From M55B144 sp964550615 (GTDB lineage Bacteria; Bipolaricaulota; Bipolaricaulia; UBA7950; UBA9294): a DNA stretch of 64,000 nt. The stretch's first letter is position 1, and each line of letters starts with the position of its first letter. Below the pieces are notes generated by a model that was not told the DNA's origin, ran no database searches, and saw only the letters and a program-made list of their open reading frames with translations. Position numbers and translations under genes: made by a program. Positions 32,020-40,866 of this stretch are shown here, piece after piece. Location of the stretch: positions 1 through 64,000 of the forward strand of contig CAZKAB010000006.1 in the NCBI GenBank assembly GCA_964550615.1, written 5' to 3'.

Positions 32020-34234
32020 TATCATCTCTCTGATAGAGAAAGAACGCTGGTATGAAAGCCAAATCGTTCACGTAGCCCAAGTTGGGGCGACACGTGCGAT
32101 CCCAGCAACACTGAGTCCGCCCCCACCACTCCACGACTATCTCAAGCAACGTGGCGTCAGCCTCTACCGTCACCAGGGAGAAGTAATCGAGGCACTGCGC
32201 GCCGGAAGTGACGTGATAATTACCACCCCGACTGCTTCGGGGAAGACGCTTGCGTTCAACATACCGATATTTGAGACGCTAATCTGCGACCCACAGGCTT
32301 GCGCGCTATACATCTACCCTCTCAAGGCATTGGCCAACGACCAATTGGAGAAACTTCTCGACATGGAGAAGGCGACGGGTAGCAAGATCAGGCCAAGCGT
32401 CTATGACGGCGACACGCCTACCGGAAGACGAGCGCGTATCAGGCAGGAAGCGCGGATCGTACTCACTAATCCGCATGCCCTTCATTATTATCTCCCGTGG
32501 CATCACAAGTGGAGTCGCTTGTTCAGCCATCTGCGTTACATTGTGATCGACGAGGCGCATCAGTATCGCGGCTTGTTCGGCGCCAATGTAGCGCTTCTTC
32601 TCCGGCGCTTATTCCGCATACTCGATCGTTATGGCGCCTCGCCCCAAGTGGTGCTTGCCTCGGCATCGGTAGCTAATCCGCAAGCATTTGCCCGTGACCT
32701 TGCCGGCAGGGACACAGTCGCAGTAACCGAGTCGACTTCGGCACGAGGACAAAGACAGGTCTGTTTCTGGGATCATCTGCTCGACCCCAGTTCGGCGATC
32801 ACTTCCCAGGCGGCGCACCTCCTTGCCTTTCTCTCTCGATCCGGCGCACAGACCCTGTGTTTCGTCCGTTCACGAGCAATGGCCGAGGTGGTGGCCCGCC
32901 GCGCACAGGACCTGGGAGGCCAAGACATCCTATCGTATCGCGCCGGTTATCTGCCGCAAGAAAGACGCGACATAGAAAATGGTCTGCGCATGGGAAAGAT
33001 CAAAGGCGTTGTCTCCACAAGCGCACTTGAAGCAGGGATTGATATCGGTAGTCTGGATGCGGTTATCCTCGTCGGCTTTCCCGGAAGTCTGCTGTCGGCT
33101 TGGCAGCAAGCCGGCCGGGCCGGCCGGGGCACAGATCCGTCGCTCGTGTTCTTCATGCCGCAGGAAAACCCACTCGATCGCTACTTCATGCACCATCCGG
33201 AAGCTTTCCTCGGGAAAGAGCAATCGCAGATTGTGATCAGGTCCGATAACCCTCGCTTGGTAGCAGGACATCTGGTCTGTGCCGCCGCCGAATTTCCACT
33301 TCAAGAAGAAGAAGTTGCCCCTTGGGAGAAGGATCTCCTGATGTCATTGAAGGATAACGGTCTTGTTGCATCCAGTCCGCGTGGGTTCATCTATTGTGGC
33401 CAAAGGCGGGCGCACGAATTGGTGGACATGAACGGCATCGTGGGCGAAGGCGTGAAGCTGCTCTGTTCAGACGAATTGTTGGAGACGATGGACCCTGTAC
33501 GTGCGCGCCGCGATGCTTACCCCGGAGCAATTCTCCTCCACCGCGGTGAGACGTATGTGATTGAAACCCTGGATCTGGAGAGAGGTATCGCTACTGCACG
33601 CAAAGAAGAAGTTGATTACTATACCGTCGGCTTGCGCACATCCGTGAGCGATATCCTCTCCCAGGAGGAAGCGATGGAGAGCGGAGGAATCGCTGTGGCC
33701 GTCGGACGAGTGCGGATAACCGAATCCTTCATCGGCTACAAGACTATGCACTACGATAGAACTGTCTCTGTCGATGCGCTCGACCTTCCACCGCACACAT
33801 ATGAGACCGACGCCATGTGGATCACGCTGCCGCCTGAAATCCCAGGAATCAGCTTTGAAGCAATGGCCGGAAGCGTGCATGGAGCGGAACATGCCCTCAT
33901 TGCCATGGCACCGCTACTCGTTCTGTGCGATCAGGATGACATCGGCGGCATCTCAACCCCTCTCCATCAGCAGACCGGCGCTCCCACGATCATGATCTAT
34001 GACGAAATCGAAGGCGGGGCCGGTCTTGCCTCCGTCCTGTTCAACTCCATCCAGCGGTTGGCGGAGAAGGCCGAAGAAACGGTGGCGGACTGCGAATGCG
34101 CACACGGTTGTCCTGCCTGCATCTATGCGCCCAATTGCGGCAGCCAAAACCGGCCGCTCGACAAGGGTGGCGCAATCACGATCCTTCGTCTTATCGCCGC
34201 GGAAACGGGTAAGATCGGCTCATGTCACGGATAG
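32009..34234 (+). CDS. mrfA: MrfA/YprA-like DEAD/DEAH helicase with DUF1998 domain
   Basis: A 741-residue superfamily 2 helicase. Motifs: GSDVIITTPTASGKTLAFN (Walker A), YIYPLKALANDQ, LTNPHALHYYL, IVIDEAHQYRG (DEAH), LASASVANP, CFVRSRAMAEV, TSALEAGIDIGSLDAVI and QQAGRAGRG. The C-terminal DUF1998 region carries the four-cysteine cluster CECAHGCPACIYAPNCGS expected in MrfA. With MrfB it forms an excision-repair pair independent of UvrABC. Encoded directly after mrfB. Confidence 0.9.
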   Translation: MLLDIISLIEKERWYESQIVHVAQVGATRAIPATLSPPPPLHDYLKQRGVSLYRHQGEVIEALRAGSDVIITTPTASGKTLAFNIPIFETLICDPQACALYIYPLKALANDQLEKLLDMEKATGSKIRPSVYDGDTPTGRRARIRQEARIVLTNPHALHYYLPWHHKWSRLFSHLRYIVIDEAHQYRGLFGANVALLLRRLFRILDRYGASPQVVLASASVANPQAFARDLAGRDTVAVTESTSARGQRQVCFWDHLLDPSSAITSQAAHLLAFLSRSGAQTLCFVRSRAMAEVVARRAQDLGGQDILSYRAGYLPQERRDIENGLRMGKIKGVVSTSALEAGIDIGSLDAVILVGFPGSLLSAWQQAGRAGRGTDPSLVFFMPQENPLDRYFMHHPEAFLGKEQSQIVIRSDNPRLVAGHLVCAAAEFPLQEEEVAPWEKDLLMSLKDNGLVASSPRGFIYCGQRRAHELVDMNGIVGEGVKLLCSDELLETMDPVRARRDAYPGAILLHRGETYVIETLDLERGIATARKEEVDYYTVGLRTSVSDILSQEEAMESGGIAVAVGRVRITESFIGYKTMHYDRTVSVDALDLPPHTYETDAMWITLPPEIPGISFEAMAGSVHGAEHALIAMAPLLVLCDQDDIGGISTPLHQQTGAPTIMIYDEIEGGAGLASVLFNSIQRLAEKAEETVADCECAHGCPACIYAPNCGSQNRPLDKGGAITILRLIAAETGKIGSCHG

Positions 34235-35358
34235 CGGCGGTTGTCATGCACGCCCCTCTCGGAGACAGCCCGGGAGAGACGCTGGTAGAGAAAGCGCGCG
34301 CAGCGTCGACCATTGATCTCGTCACTACACTTCGCGTCTCCGGAGTTGAAACGATCGTTCTCGTTGCAGCAGATGCTTCATTAACTGACGCCCTTGGCAA
34401 ATGCGGTGTGCCAACGATACTCACGACCGCGACGGCCCCGTTTCACTTCGGACGAGTCTTGCAGCAGGCCGTTGCAGGTCACTCCATAGACGGACTCCTC
34501 TATTTCGGAAGCGGGAGCGGCGGGCTGCTCGATGAAACCGGAATGCGAACGCTCGTTCGTTTCGCGATGCGCAGAGACTGTGGCGCTTTGTTCAACAACT
34601 TCTACAGTTGCGACTTCTGCGCAGTCGCAGATGCGCAAAAGCTTCTTTCCATAGAGCTTCCCTCGATTGACAATCCGCTCGGATTAACACTCGCCGACGC
34701 CGGTATCCCCTGCTTTTCCCTTCCCCGCGATGCAAAGACTCAGTTTGACATCGACACGCCGACCGATGTTCTTCTCCTCGCAGCGGCCGAACGCGGAAGG
34801 ACCAGAACCAAGGAACTCCTGCGAACGCTCTCGTATAGAATCCCGAACGTGGCCCGGTTGATGGAACTGCTGCGTATTCGCTCCGCTCGCCTGAAGATTG
34901 TCGGCCGCGTAAATCCAATGACATGGGCATACTTCGAGCGAGCAGTGGCCTGTCGCACGAGCGTGATCAGTGAAGGGAGAGGGTTGCGCGCGTATCCAGA
35001 TGGCAGCGGCACACTCCTCGGCGGCTTTCTGAAAGAAAAGGGGACAGTCCCCTTTCTTTCGCGTCTGGAAGAGACGGCCGACGGGGCAATTATCGATAGC
35101 CGCCCATTGCTTGCAGATGAAGGGCCGATTCCTGCACCAAGCGACCGGTTCGCCAGCGATCTATTGATGGATTCTTTGATTGACGACCCGAAATGGCGTG
35201 ACTTCACGCTTGCAGCCAAGCAAGCGAAGATCCCTGTCGTCCTGGGCGGGCACTCACTGGTGAATGGTGGGTTGTATCTGCTTGCGGATTCGTGTTGGAA
35301 AGATCACGATCTTCCCCGTAGACTTCACCCCGACACGATCGGTTGGGAAAAGGAGTGA
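34222..35358 (+). CDS. Unknown protein with a nucleotidyltransferase-like N-terminus
   Basis: A 378-residue protein starting inside the end of mrfA. Residues 1-200 follow a Rossmann-like pattern (SRIAAVVMHAPLG, ETIVLVAADASLTDAL, GLLYFGSGSGGLLDETGM, FDIDTPTDVLLLAAA) reminiscent of MobA/CofC-type NTP transferases, though the usual glycine-rich signature is not seen. Residues 210-378 show no family. Residues around 270-280 (KEKGTVPFLS) are coded by an inserted-looking palindrome. It ends 2 nt before the GlyA-GcvT ATG and supplies its ribosome site, so cotranslation is likely; a link to folate or one-carbon cofactors is speculative. Confidence 0.6.
   Translation: MSRIAAVVMHAPLGDSPGETLVEKARAASTIDLVTTLRVSGVETIVLVAADASLTDALGKCGVPTILTTATAPFHFGRVLQQAVAGHSIDGLLYFGSGSGGLLDETGMRTLVRFAMRRDCGALFNNFYSCDFCAVADAQKLLSIELPSIDNPLGLTLADAGIPCFSLPRDAKTQFDIDTPTDVLLLAAAERGRTRTKELLRTLSYRIPNVARLMELLRIRSARLKIVGRVNPMTWAYFERAVACRTSVISEGRGLRAYPDGSGTLLGGFLKEKGTVPFLSRLEETADGAIIDSRPLLADEGPIPAPSDRFASDLLMDSLIDDPKWRDFTLAAKQAKIPVVLGGHSLVNGGLYLLADSCWKDHDLPRRLHPDTIGWEKE
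35031..35060. repeat. Palindromic KGTVPF-type element inside a coding region
   Basis: Core GGGGACAGTCCCC (35040-35052) is a perfect 13-nt palindrome centred on A at 35046; the flanks GAAAG-A-AAA and TTTCTTTC extend the stem with one bulged A. It keeps the reading frame. Palindromes with this core are, from general knowledge, dispersed REP-like elements in many bacterial genomes; only one copy lies here. Confidence 0.7.
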
Positions 35359-35360
35359 CC

Positions 35361-38300
35361 ATGATGAGCGATGCAATCCACATTACGCATATCTTGCAGA
35401 CCGACCCCCAAACCGCGGCGCTGATCGCCGCCGAGGAGCGTCGTCAACGCGAGAAGATAATCCTCATCCCCTCAGAGAGCCTCACTCCGTTGCCGGTGCG
35501 TGAGGCGCTCGGCTCAGTGTTTACAAGCGTCTACGCAGAAGGATATCCGCGTGCCGTGATGCGGAAGACGGGCCCCGACCAATTGGCCGATCTCGACATG
35601 CAACTTGCCGATCACCGACGTTATGCCGATTGGCGATTCTATAAGGGAACGGAGATGGCCGATCTCATTGAGTCGCTCGCCGGTCGCCGCGCTGCGGAGT
35701 GTTTTTCCACCCCCGCCTGGCCGGCGGAGAAGATCTACGCCAACGTACAGGCACTCTCCGGTGCCGCCGCCAACCTCGCTGTATACGAGGCGTTTGTCAA
35801 GCCGGGAGAGACGGTGATGGGAATGGACCTTACAGAGGGCGGGCACCTGACGCACGGTTCACGATTCAACATCACAGGAAAGCGATACAACATAGTCTCC
35901 TATGCTGCCGATCGACGCACAGGCAAGCTTGACTACGATCGAATTATGGACCTTGCCAAGCGCCATCGGCCGCGCATGATCATCGGCGGCTTCACCTCGT
36001 ATCCCTGGCAAGCTGACTGGGACGCGTTTCGCGAGATCGCTGACGTCGTTGATGCCGTGCTTCTCGCCGACATTGCTCACACTGCCGGGATGGTAGTGGG
36101 GGGAGTCTATCCGAACCCGGTCGGCATCGCCGATGTAGTCTCTTTCACAACGCACAAGACGTTGTGCGGGCCGCGTGGGGCTGTGATCCTGTCAACCGAC
36201 CCTGAAATCGCATCACGAATCGACAACGCCATCTTCCCAGGAGAACAGGGAGGACCGCATGTGAACAAGTTCGCCGCTATCGCGGTTGCGCTGAAGCTCG
36301 CGCAAACGGATGAATTCAAGACCCTGCAGCGCCGTATTGTTGAAAATGCTTCCTACCTTGCGGACGCGCTCGTGCGGGAGGGCTTGACACTGGCATATGG
36401 AGGCACCGACACACATCTGTTGCTTGTCGATCTCAAGGCAATTGCCAACGATACCGGATTTGTGATGATGGGCGAGATCGCCTCCCGCATTCTCGATCTG
36501 GTTGGAATCGTGTGCAACAAGAACACGATTCCAGGGGATCACAGTGCCGCCGATGCTCACGGGATCAGGCTTGGCACGCCGTGGGCAACTCAACGTGGAA
36601 TGGCAAAGGAAGAGATGGATGCACTTGCCGCGATCATCGCCCGTGTCCTGCGGTCGATACGCCCTTTCTCCTATCTCGGCCTCGCAGGCGATCTCTCCCG
36701 CGGGAAGCTTCCGCTTTCGAATCTCGAACAGGCAAGAAATGCAGTGCGATCACTGATTGAGCACGTCGATCCGGCTGTCGCGGTGCCGGCGGCGCAAGAA
36801 GACGGGAATCCATGGATGATTCTGCGCGTACGGGGCGGCAGGAGCCGAGCGTTGTTACACGAAGCGACGACATCCAATATCCTCACGCTTGCCGTTGATG
36901 ATAGTCTCTCCACCTTCTTGTTCGATGAGGACGCCAAGCTAGTGTCGGAGATCGCGGTTGCTTGTGTGGGAGACGAGGACTACATCGTCTTCGCCCCAAG
37001 GGCCACTGGCGCAAACGTCAAACGGTGGCTCGACGGTCTCGCCGACGGGTACATGCTGTTCGACTATGAAGACATCTTCCGGAAGGTACAGGGGCCGGCG
37101 CTTATTGAAGAAGTCCTGGAGGAAGATGTGCCGTCAGCATCGAGGCAATGGTTGGCATCACCAATTCCACAAACAACGCCGGGAGCCGACATCGCTACTC
37201 TCTACGTCGAACGACCGGAGATGTTTTTCCTGAACAAGCCGTACTTTATCGGTCAGGCACAACTCGCCGCTGCTACCGACAGCGTGGAGAAGGAATCGTT
37301 CACGTGGGAAGATCGAGATGGAACGTTGAAGCGTACGCCGCTCTACGAAGCACACGCGGCTTTGGGCGCGCGCCTCGTGCCGTTTGCTGGCTGGGAGATG
37401 CCGATTTGGTACACATCTGCACTGGCGGAGCATCGCGCCGTTCGACAAGCGGCGGGATTGTTCGATCTCGGACACATGGGCGTTTTCCACGTCACTGGCG
37501 ACTACGCGACCGAGTTTCTCAACATTGTGACCGCAAACTACACCGCCTGGCTGACGGACGGCGAATCACAGTATGCGCATCTGTTCGACCCGGATGGTAA
37601 CGTAATCGACGATATCTTTGTCTACCGGCGCTCGTGGGACCGGTATATGGTGGTGGTGAACGCCGCCAATGAGGAGAAGGATTGGGCGTGGTTAACGGGT
37701 GTCAATGATGGCCGCTATCTGATCGATCGCGGCATGCCCGCGCGTGATCCAGGTGTGCAAGTTGATCTTATCGACCTCAAGCGGGAACGCGGCGTAATGG
37801 ATATCGCCATTCAAGGCCCGCGCAGTCACGAGATCTTTGAGCAAATCTTCGGTCCAACTCAGAAAGTGAGCGTAGCAGCGCTGAAGCGCACGGAGTTCTG
37901 CGAGATCATCGTTGACAACCGCCAGCTGATAGTAGCTCGTACCGGCTATACCGGTGAGGAGATCGGCTATGAGATATACCTGGCCGCGCGTGACGCGGTC
38001 TGGTTGTGGAACAAACTTCTCGAACTGGGGCGCCCGCTCGGCCTGGTCCCGTGTGGCCTTGCGGCACGCGATTCCACACGCACCGAGGCAGGGTTTCCTT
38101 TGTATGGCCATGAACTTGCCGGGGCGTACGACGTGAATCCGTTTGAGTCCGGGTTCGGATCCTATGTGAAGCTGCACAAACCGTTCTTCATCGGCCGTGA
38201 TCGTTGTGTGGAGATGTATACCCATTTGGAGCGCGAAGTGGTGCGCTTCGAGATCGATGAGGCTGGAGCGCGTCCCGTTCGTGTTGGCGCGGTTGTAACG

Positions 38301-38555
38301 GACAAGAACGGTACGTGCATTGGACGTGTGACCAGTTGTGTCAGCCTGGGCGAACGGCAGGTGGGGCTTGCCCTCGTCGACAAACGCGGTCTTCCCGTAG
38401 GCACACCCGTTGCGCTCCTCAACTCTCCGCGACAAGAGACGGTCAAGCCGATCAGTGAGTTGCAGTCAGGGGATCGCATAACCGTTCCCGTGTCCGCAAC
38501 CATTGTCCCTCGGTTCCCGGACGCCTCACTCCTGCCGCCGTCAGGGGGCGAGTGA
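35361..38555 (+). CDS. glyA-gcvT: Serine hydroxymethyltransferase fused to aminomethyltransferase (T-protein)
   Basis: A 1064-residue fusion in one uninterrupted frame. Residues 1-440: SHMT with IILIPSESLTPLPVREALGS, AEGYPRAVMRK, ALSGAAANLAVYEAF, LLADIAHTAGMVVGG and the PLP lysine in VSFTTHKTLCGPRGAV. Residues about 480-630: a reduced GcvT-like lobe (LRVRGGRSRALLHEATTSN, STFLFDEDAKLV, GDEDYIVFAPR, then LNKPYFIGQAQL) missing most of the domain. Residues 655-1064: full GcvT with VPFAGWEMPIWY, DDIFVYRRSWDRYMVVVNAAN, TGYTGEEIGYEIYL and TRTEAGFPLYGHEL. It should channel methylene-THF between glycine cleavage and serine formation. ATG 35361 has AAAAGGAG upstream. Confidence 0.93.
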   Translation: MMSDAIHITHILQTDPQTAALIAAEERRQREKIILIPSESLTPLPVREALGSVFTSVYAEGYPRAVMRKTGPDQLADLDMQLADHRRYADWRFYKGTEMADLIESLAGRRAAECFSTPAWPAEKIYANVQALSGAAANLAVYEAFVKPGETVMGMDLTEGGHLTHGSRFNITGKRYNIVSYAADRRTGKLDYDRIMDLAKRHRPRMIIGGFTSYPWQADWDAFREIADVVDAVLLADIAHTAGMVVGGVYPNPVGIADVVSFTTHKTLCGPRGAVILSTDPEIASRIDNAIFPGEQGGPHVNKFAAIAVALKLAQTDEFKTLQRRIVENASYLADALVREGLTLAYGGTDTHLLLVDLKAIANDTGFVMMGEIASRILDLVGIVCNKNTIPGDHSAADAHGIRLGTPWATQRGMAKEEMDALAAIIARVLRSIRPFSYLGLAGDLSRGKLPLSNLEQARNAVRSLIEHVDPAVAVPAAQEDGNPWMILRVRGGRSRALLHEATTSNILTLAVDDSLSTFLFDEDAKLVSEIAVACVGDEDYIVFAPRATGANVKRWLDGLADGYMLFDYEDIFRKVQGPALIEEVLEEDVPSASRQWLASPIPQTTPGADIATLYVERPEMFFLNKPYFIGQAQLAAATDSVEKESFTWEDRDGTLKRTPLYEAHAALGARLVPFAGWEMPIWYTSALAEHRAVRQAAGLFDLGHMGVFHVTGDYATEFLNIVTANYTAWLTDGESQYAHLFDPDGNVIDDIFVYRRSWDRYMVVVNAANEEKDWAWLTGVNDGRYLIDRGMPARDPGVQVDLIDLKRERGVMDIAIQGPRSHEIFEQIFGPTQKVSVAALKRTEFCEIIVDNRQLIVARTGYTGEEIGYEIYLAARDAVWLWNKLLELGRPLGLVPCGLAARDSTRTEAGFPLYGHELAGAYDVNPFESGFGSYVKLHKPFFIGRDRCVEMYTHLEREVVRFEIDEAGARPVRVGAVVTDKNGTCIGRVTSCVSLGERQVGLALVDKRGLPVGTPVALLNSPRQETVKPISELQSGDRITVPVSATIVPRFPDASLLPPSGGE

Positions 38556-38567
38556 GGCGCGCTCCAT

Positions 38568-39095
38568 TCAGGCGGACTTGGAAAACTCTTCAAGGATGCT
38601 CGCAGGCAATTCGTCGCGATTGCTCAGCTTCACGCGATAGAGTGTCAGTTCTTGACGCAAGCGATGAACAAGCGGGTGATCGAGATGTGCGTGAACGGAT
38701 ATGAGAAGAGGGCAGTTGCTTGAGATGGCGCGCGCGACCGCGGGGAGGAACAGCGGCGAAGTGATCTCCATTGGTCCAACCTCATCGATGACAACCAGCA
38801 TCTCCTCCGAAATTGCTCTGTCTATTGCGGCTATGCCTACGTGCTCAAGATCGTGCTGGTTGACTTTGTAGCGACCGATCTTTGCTCCCTGCTGTTGGTG
38901 GATGTGAGCGAGGGTTCCCTCTTCACCGGTGGCGATATCGATCACGGCGAATCCAACGCGATGGCCGCACTTCCTGATTTCTCTGGTAATCATACCCCCA
39001 GCGGGGATGGCGAGACCTGACAAAATCTTCTCAATGAGCGTCGTCTTCCCGACGTCCGGCCGTCCCGTGACTACGATGCGCCTCTTGATCGTCAT
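38568..39095 (-). CDS. THEP1-type nucleoside triphosphatase
   Basis: A 175-residue P-loop protein: RRIVVTGRPDVGKTTLIEKIL (Walker A), GGMITREIRKCGHRVGFAV, and Walker B VVIDEVGPMEITSPLF. This is the pattern of the THEP1 NTPase family first described from Aquifex. Members hydrolyse NTPs; the cellular role is not settled. Single gene, convergent with the fusion gene and divergent from the 39120 gene. Confidence 0.9.
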   Translation of the reverse strand: MTIKRRIVVTGRPDVGKTTLIEKILSGLAIPAGGMITREIRKCGHRVGFAVIDIATGEEGTLAHIHQQQGAKIGRYKVNQHDLEHVGIAAIDRAISEEMLVVIDEVGPMEITSPLFLPAVARAISSNCPLLISVHAHLDHPLVHRLRQELTLYRVKLSNRDELPASILEEFSKSA

Positions 39096-39119
39096 GTCCG
39101 CCTATTCTATCCTAAAGCC

Positions 39120-39650
39120 GTGAACGAGAAGGAAAGGATGCTTGAAGTGGTTCTGGAGGATGTCGATCGGCACCCGGGCTCAACGCCGCTTGACGTGCGG
39201 AAGCTCGTGTCACAATGCGTCTTTGGAATGGATCATCTCCTCTCCGACCCAACGCGTTTTGTGCTCGCTCTCAGGAGCGAATGGGAAGCGCTTGGCGATC
39301 TTCCTCCACGAGAGGCAGCAATCCAAATGATCGATCCGTGCTGTCATACGGCGAGGATTCACCTCGCCCCCTGCCGGCATCGCGGTGTGAAACTCGACGA
39401 TCTCAGCCGGTTTCTCGTATCGCAGCCTCGCAGGCACGGGGAGAAGGAGCGATTCGACCGATTGTGGGCGGTTGTCATCGCACTTGCCGATGACGGACTG
39501 ATTCCGTTTTCTCCTGCGTCTCTTTCCTCTCTTGCCGCATTAACTGGCACACCTCACCACAGCGTGTCCTACGGGAAGACGGCCTATCGCGTTATACACG
39601 ATATTGCGGGGCCGGAGGCGAAGCGCTGGCTCAAAGCAGCTGGAATATGA
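39120..39650 (+). CDS. Conserved hypothetical protein
   Basis: A 176-residue soluble protein from GTG 39120 with no family name I can assign. Recurrent segments (LDVRKLVSQCVFGMDHLLSDP, then a RIHLAPCRHRGVKLDDLSRFL stretch and HHSVSYGKTAYRVIHDI) resemble an uncharacterised family seen as single genes in several anaerobes. Helical throughout; the His, Cys and Tyr residues in HHSVSYGKTAYR could be functional. Its stop overlaps the dinB ATG, so both are probably translated from one message. Confidence 0.7.
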   Translation: MNEKERMLEVVLEDVDRHPGSTPLDVRKLVSQCVFGMDHLLSDPTRFVLALRSEWEALGDLPPREAAIQMIDPCCHTARIHLAPCRHRGVKLDDLSRFLVSQPRRHGEKERFDRLWAVVIALADDGLIPFSPASLSSLAALTGTPHHSVSYGKTAYRVIHDIAGPEAKRWLKAAGI

Positions 39651-40744
39651 ACATGAGCGATCTCCCGCGCAAGATTGGACATCTCGACATGGATGCGTTC
39701 TTCGCCGCCGTCGAGCAACTGGACGAGCCGCGCTACCGTGGTCGGCCGGTGATCGTCGGCGGTTTAGGTCCGCGTGGAGTCGTGTCCACCGCATCGTATG
39801 AAGCGCGCAAGTATAGGGTGGGAAGTGCCATGCCGATGGCAAGAGCGCGCAAACTCTGCCCGCACGCGGTCTTCCTTTCGCCGAGATTCTCGCGCTACCA
39901 AGAGATTGCGCATCGAGTACGAAAGATCCTCCACGAATACACGTCACTAGTCGAGACGGTATCCATCGACGAGGCGTTCTTCGATCTCACCGAAAGTGAA
40001 GGCGCGTTCGGTCCGGCGGAAGAGATCATCGTCGAGATCAAGAGGCAAGTGAAGATGCAAACCAGTCTAACTTGTTCGGTCGGTCTTGCTCCCAACCGCT
40101 TTCTCGCCAAGCTTGCATCCGAGTTGGAAAAGCCTGACGGGTTGGTAATCATCGCGCCTGAGCGGGCGCAATCGATCCTTGACCCGCTCCCGGTTCGCAT
40201 GATATGGGGTGTCGGCAAGGTGACCGAGCGACGTTTGCATGGCCTGGGTATCAGTTCTGTCTGCGATCTCCGCCGCGCCCCACTCGACCTGTTGGTGCGC
40301 GAATTCGGCACGATGGGGAAGACACTCCACCGGCTTGCGTGTGGAGAGGATGACACGTCGCTCTCCGTGGCACGAGAGGCAAGTTCGGTATCGCGCGAGA
40401 TTACGTTCCCGCAGGATTTGTACGCACTCGAAGAGATCGACCGCCTTGTACGTCGTCTCGCCCGAACGGTAGCCGTTCAGCTTCGTGAGGAAGGCTTGAT
40501 CGGAAAGACGGTCCGTATAAAGATCCGTTTCCCTGACTTTGAAACGATAACCCGCCAAGCAAGTATCAGCGTGGGGACGGATTCCACTCGTATCGTGGAG
40601 GAGATGGCCGTAGATCTGCTCCGCAGACGCGTAGACCTGGAAGAACGTGGCGTACGGTTAATTGGGGTGGGAGTGGGACGGCTCAGCAAGTCCGTTGTGA
40701 GGCAGCTCTCGCTGTTTGACGAATGCGGTGTAGGCCACGCATGA
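39647..40744 (+). CDS. dinB: DNA polymerase IV (Y family)
   Basis: A 365-residue translesion polymerase. Motifs: IGHLDMDAFFAAVEQ (first metal Asp), YEARKYRVGSAMPM, SIDEAFFDLTESEG (second metal Asp/Glu), SVGLAPNRFLAKLASE, and WGVGKVTERRLHGLGI in the thumb hairpin. The C-terminal little-finger region is present, but the usual clamp-binding peptide is seen only as QLSLF in the tail, which is a good match (QLSLF). No LexA-type operator was noticed upstream. It starts within the stop of the preceding gene. Confidence 0.95.
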   Translation: MNMSDLPRKIGHLDMDAFFAAVEQLDEPRYRGRPVIVGGLGPRGVVSTASYEARKYRVGSAMPMARARKLCPHAVFLSPRFSRYQEIAHRVRKILHEYTSLVETVSIDEAFFDLTESEGAFGPAEEIIVEIKRQVKMQTSLTCSVGLAPNRFLAKLASELEKPDGLVIIAPERAQSILDPLPVRMIWGVGKVTERRLHGLGISSVCDLRRAPLDLLVREFGTMGKTLHRLACGEDDTSLSVAREASSVSREITFPQDLYALEEIDRLVRRLARTVAVQLREEGLIGKTVRIKIRFPDFETITRQASISVGTDSTRIVEEMAVDLLRRRVDLEERGVRLIGVGVGRLSKSVVRQLSLFDECGVGHA

Positions 40745-40866
40745 TCATGGCTTGAAAGACATAGGCCAACGCCCGGCGTGAGATGGACATCGGGCACTAA
40801 CCCAGGGGAAGGATTTGATTGCGTCGTCGGTGCGCGTTTGGTAGCCTCACCGATGAGGTGATGTAA

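Noticed and set aside
37692..38435. Antisense open frame (247 codons) opposite the GcvT part of the fusion
   Set aside because: Shadow of a strongly conserved coding region with no start signals.
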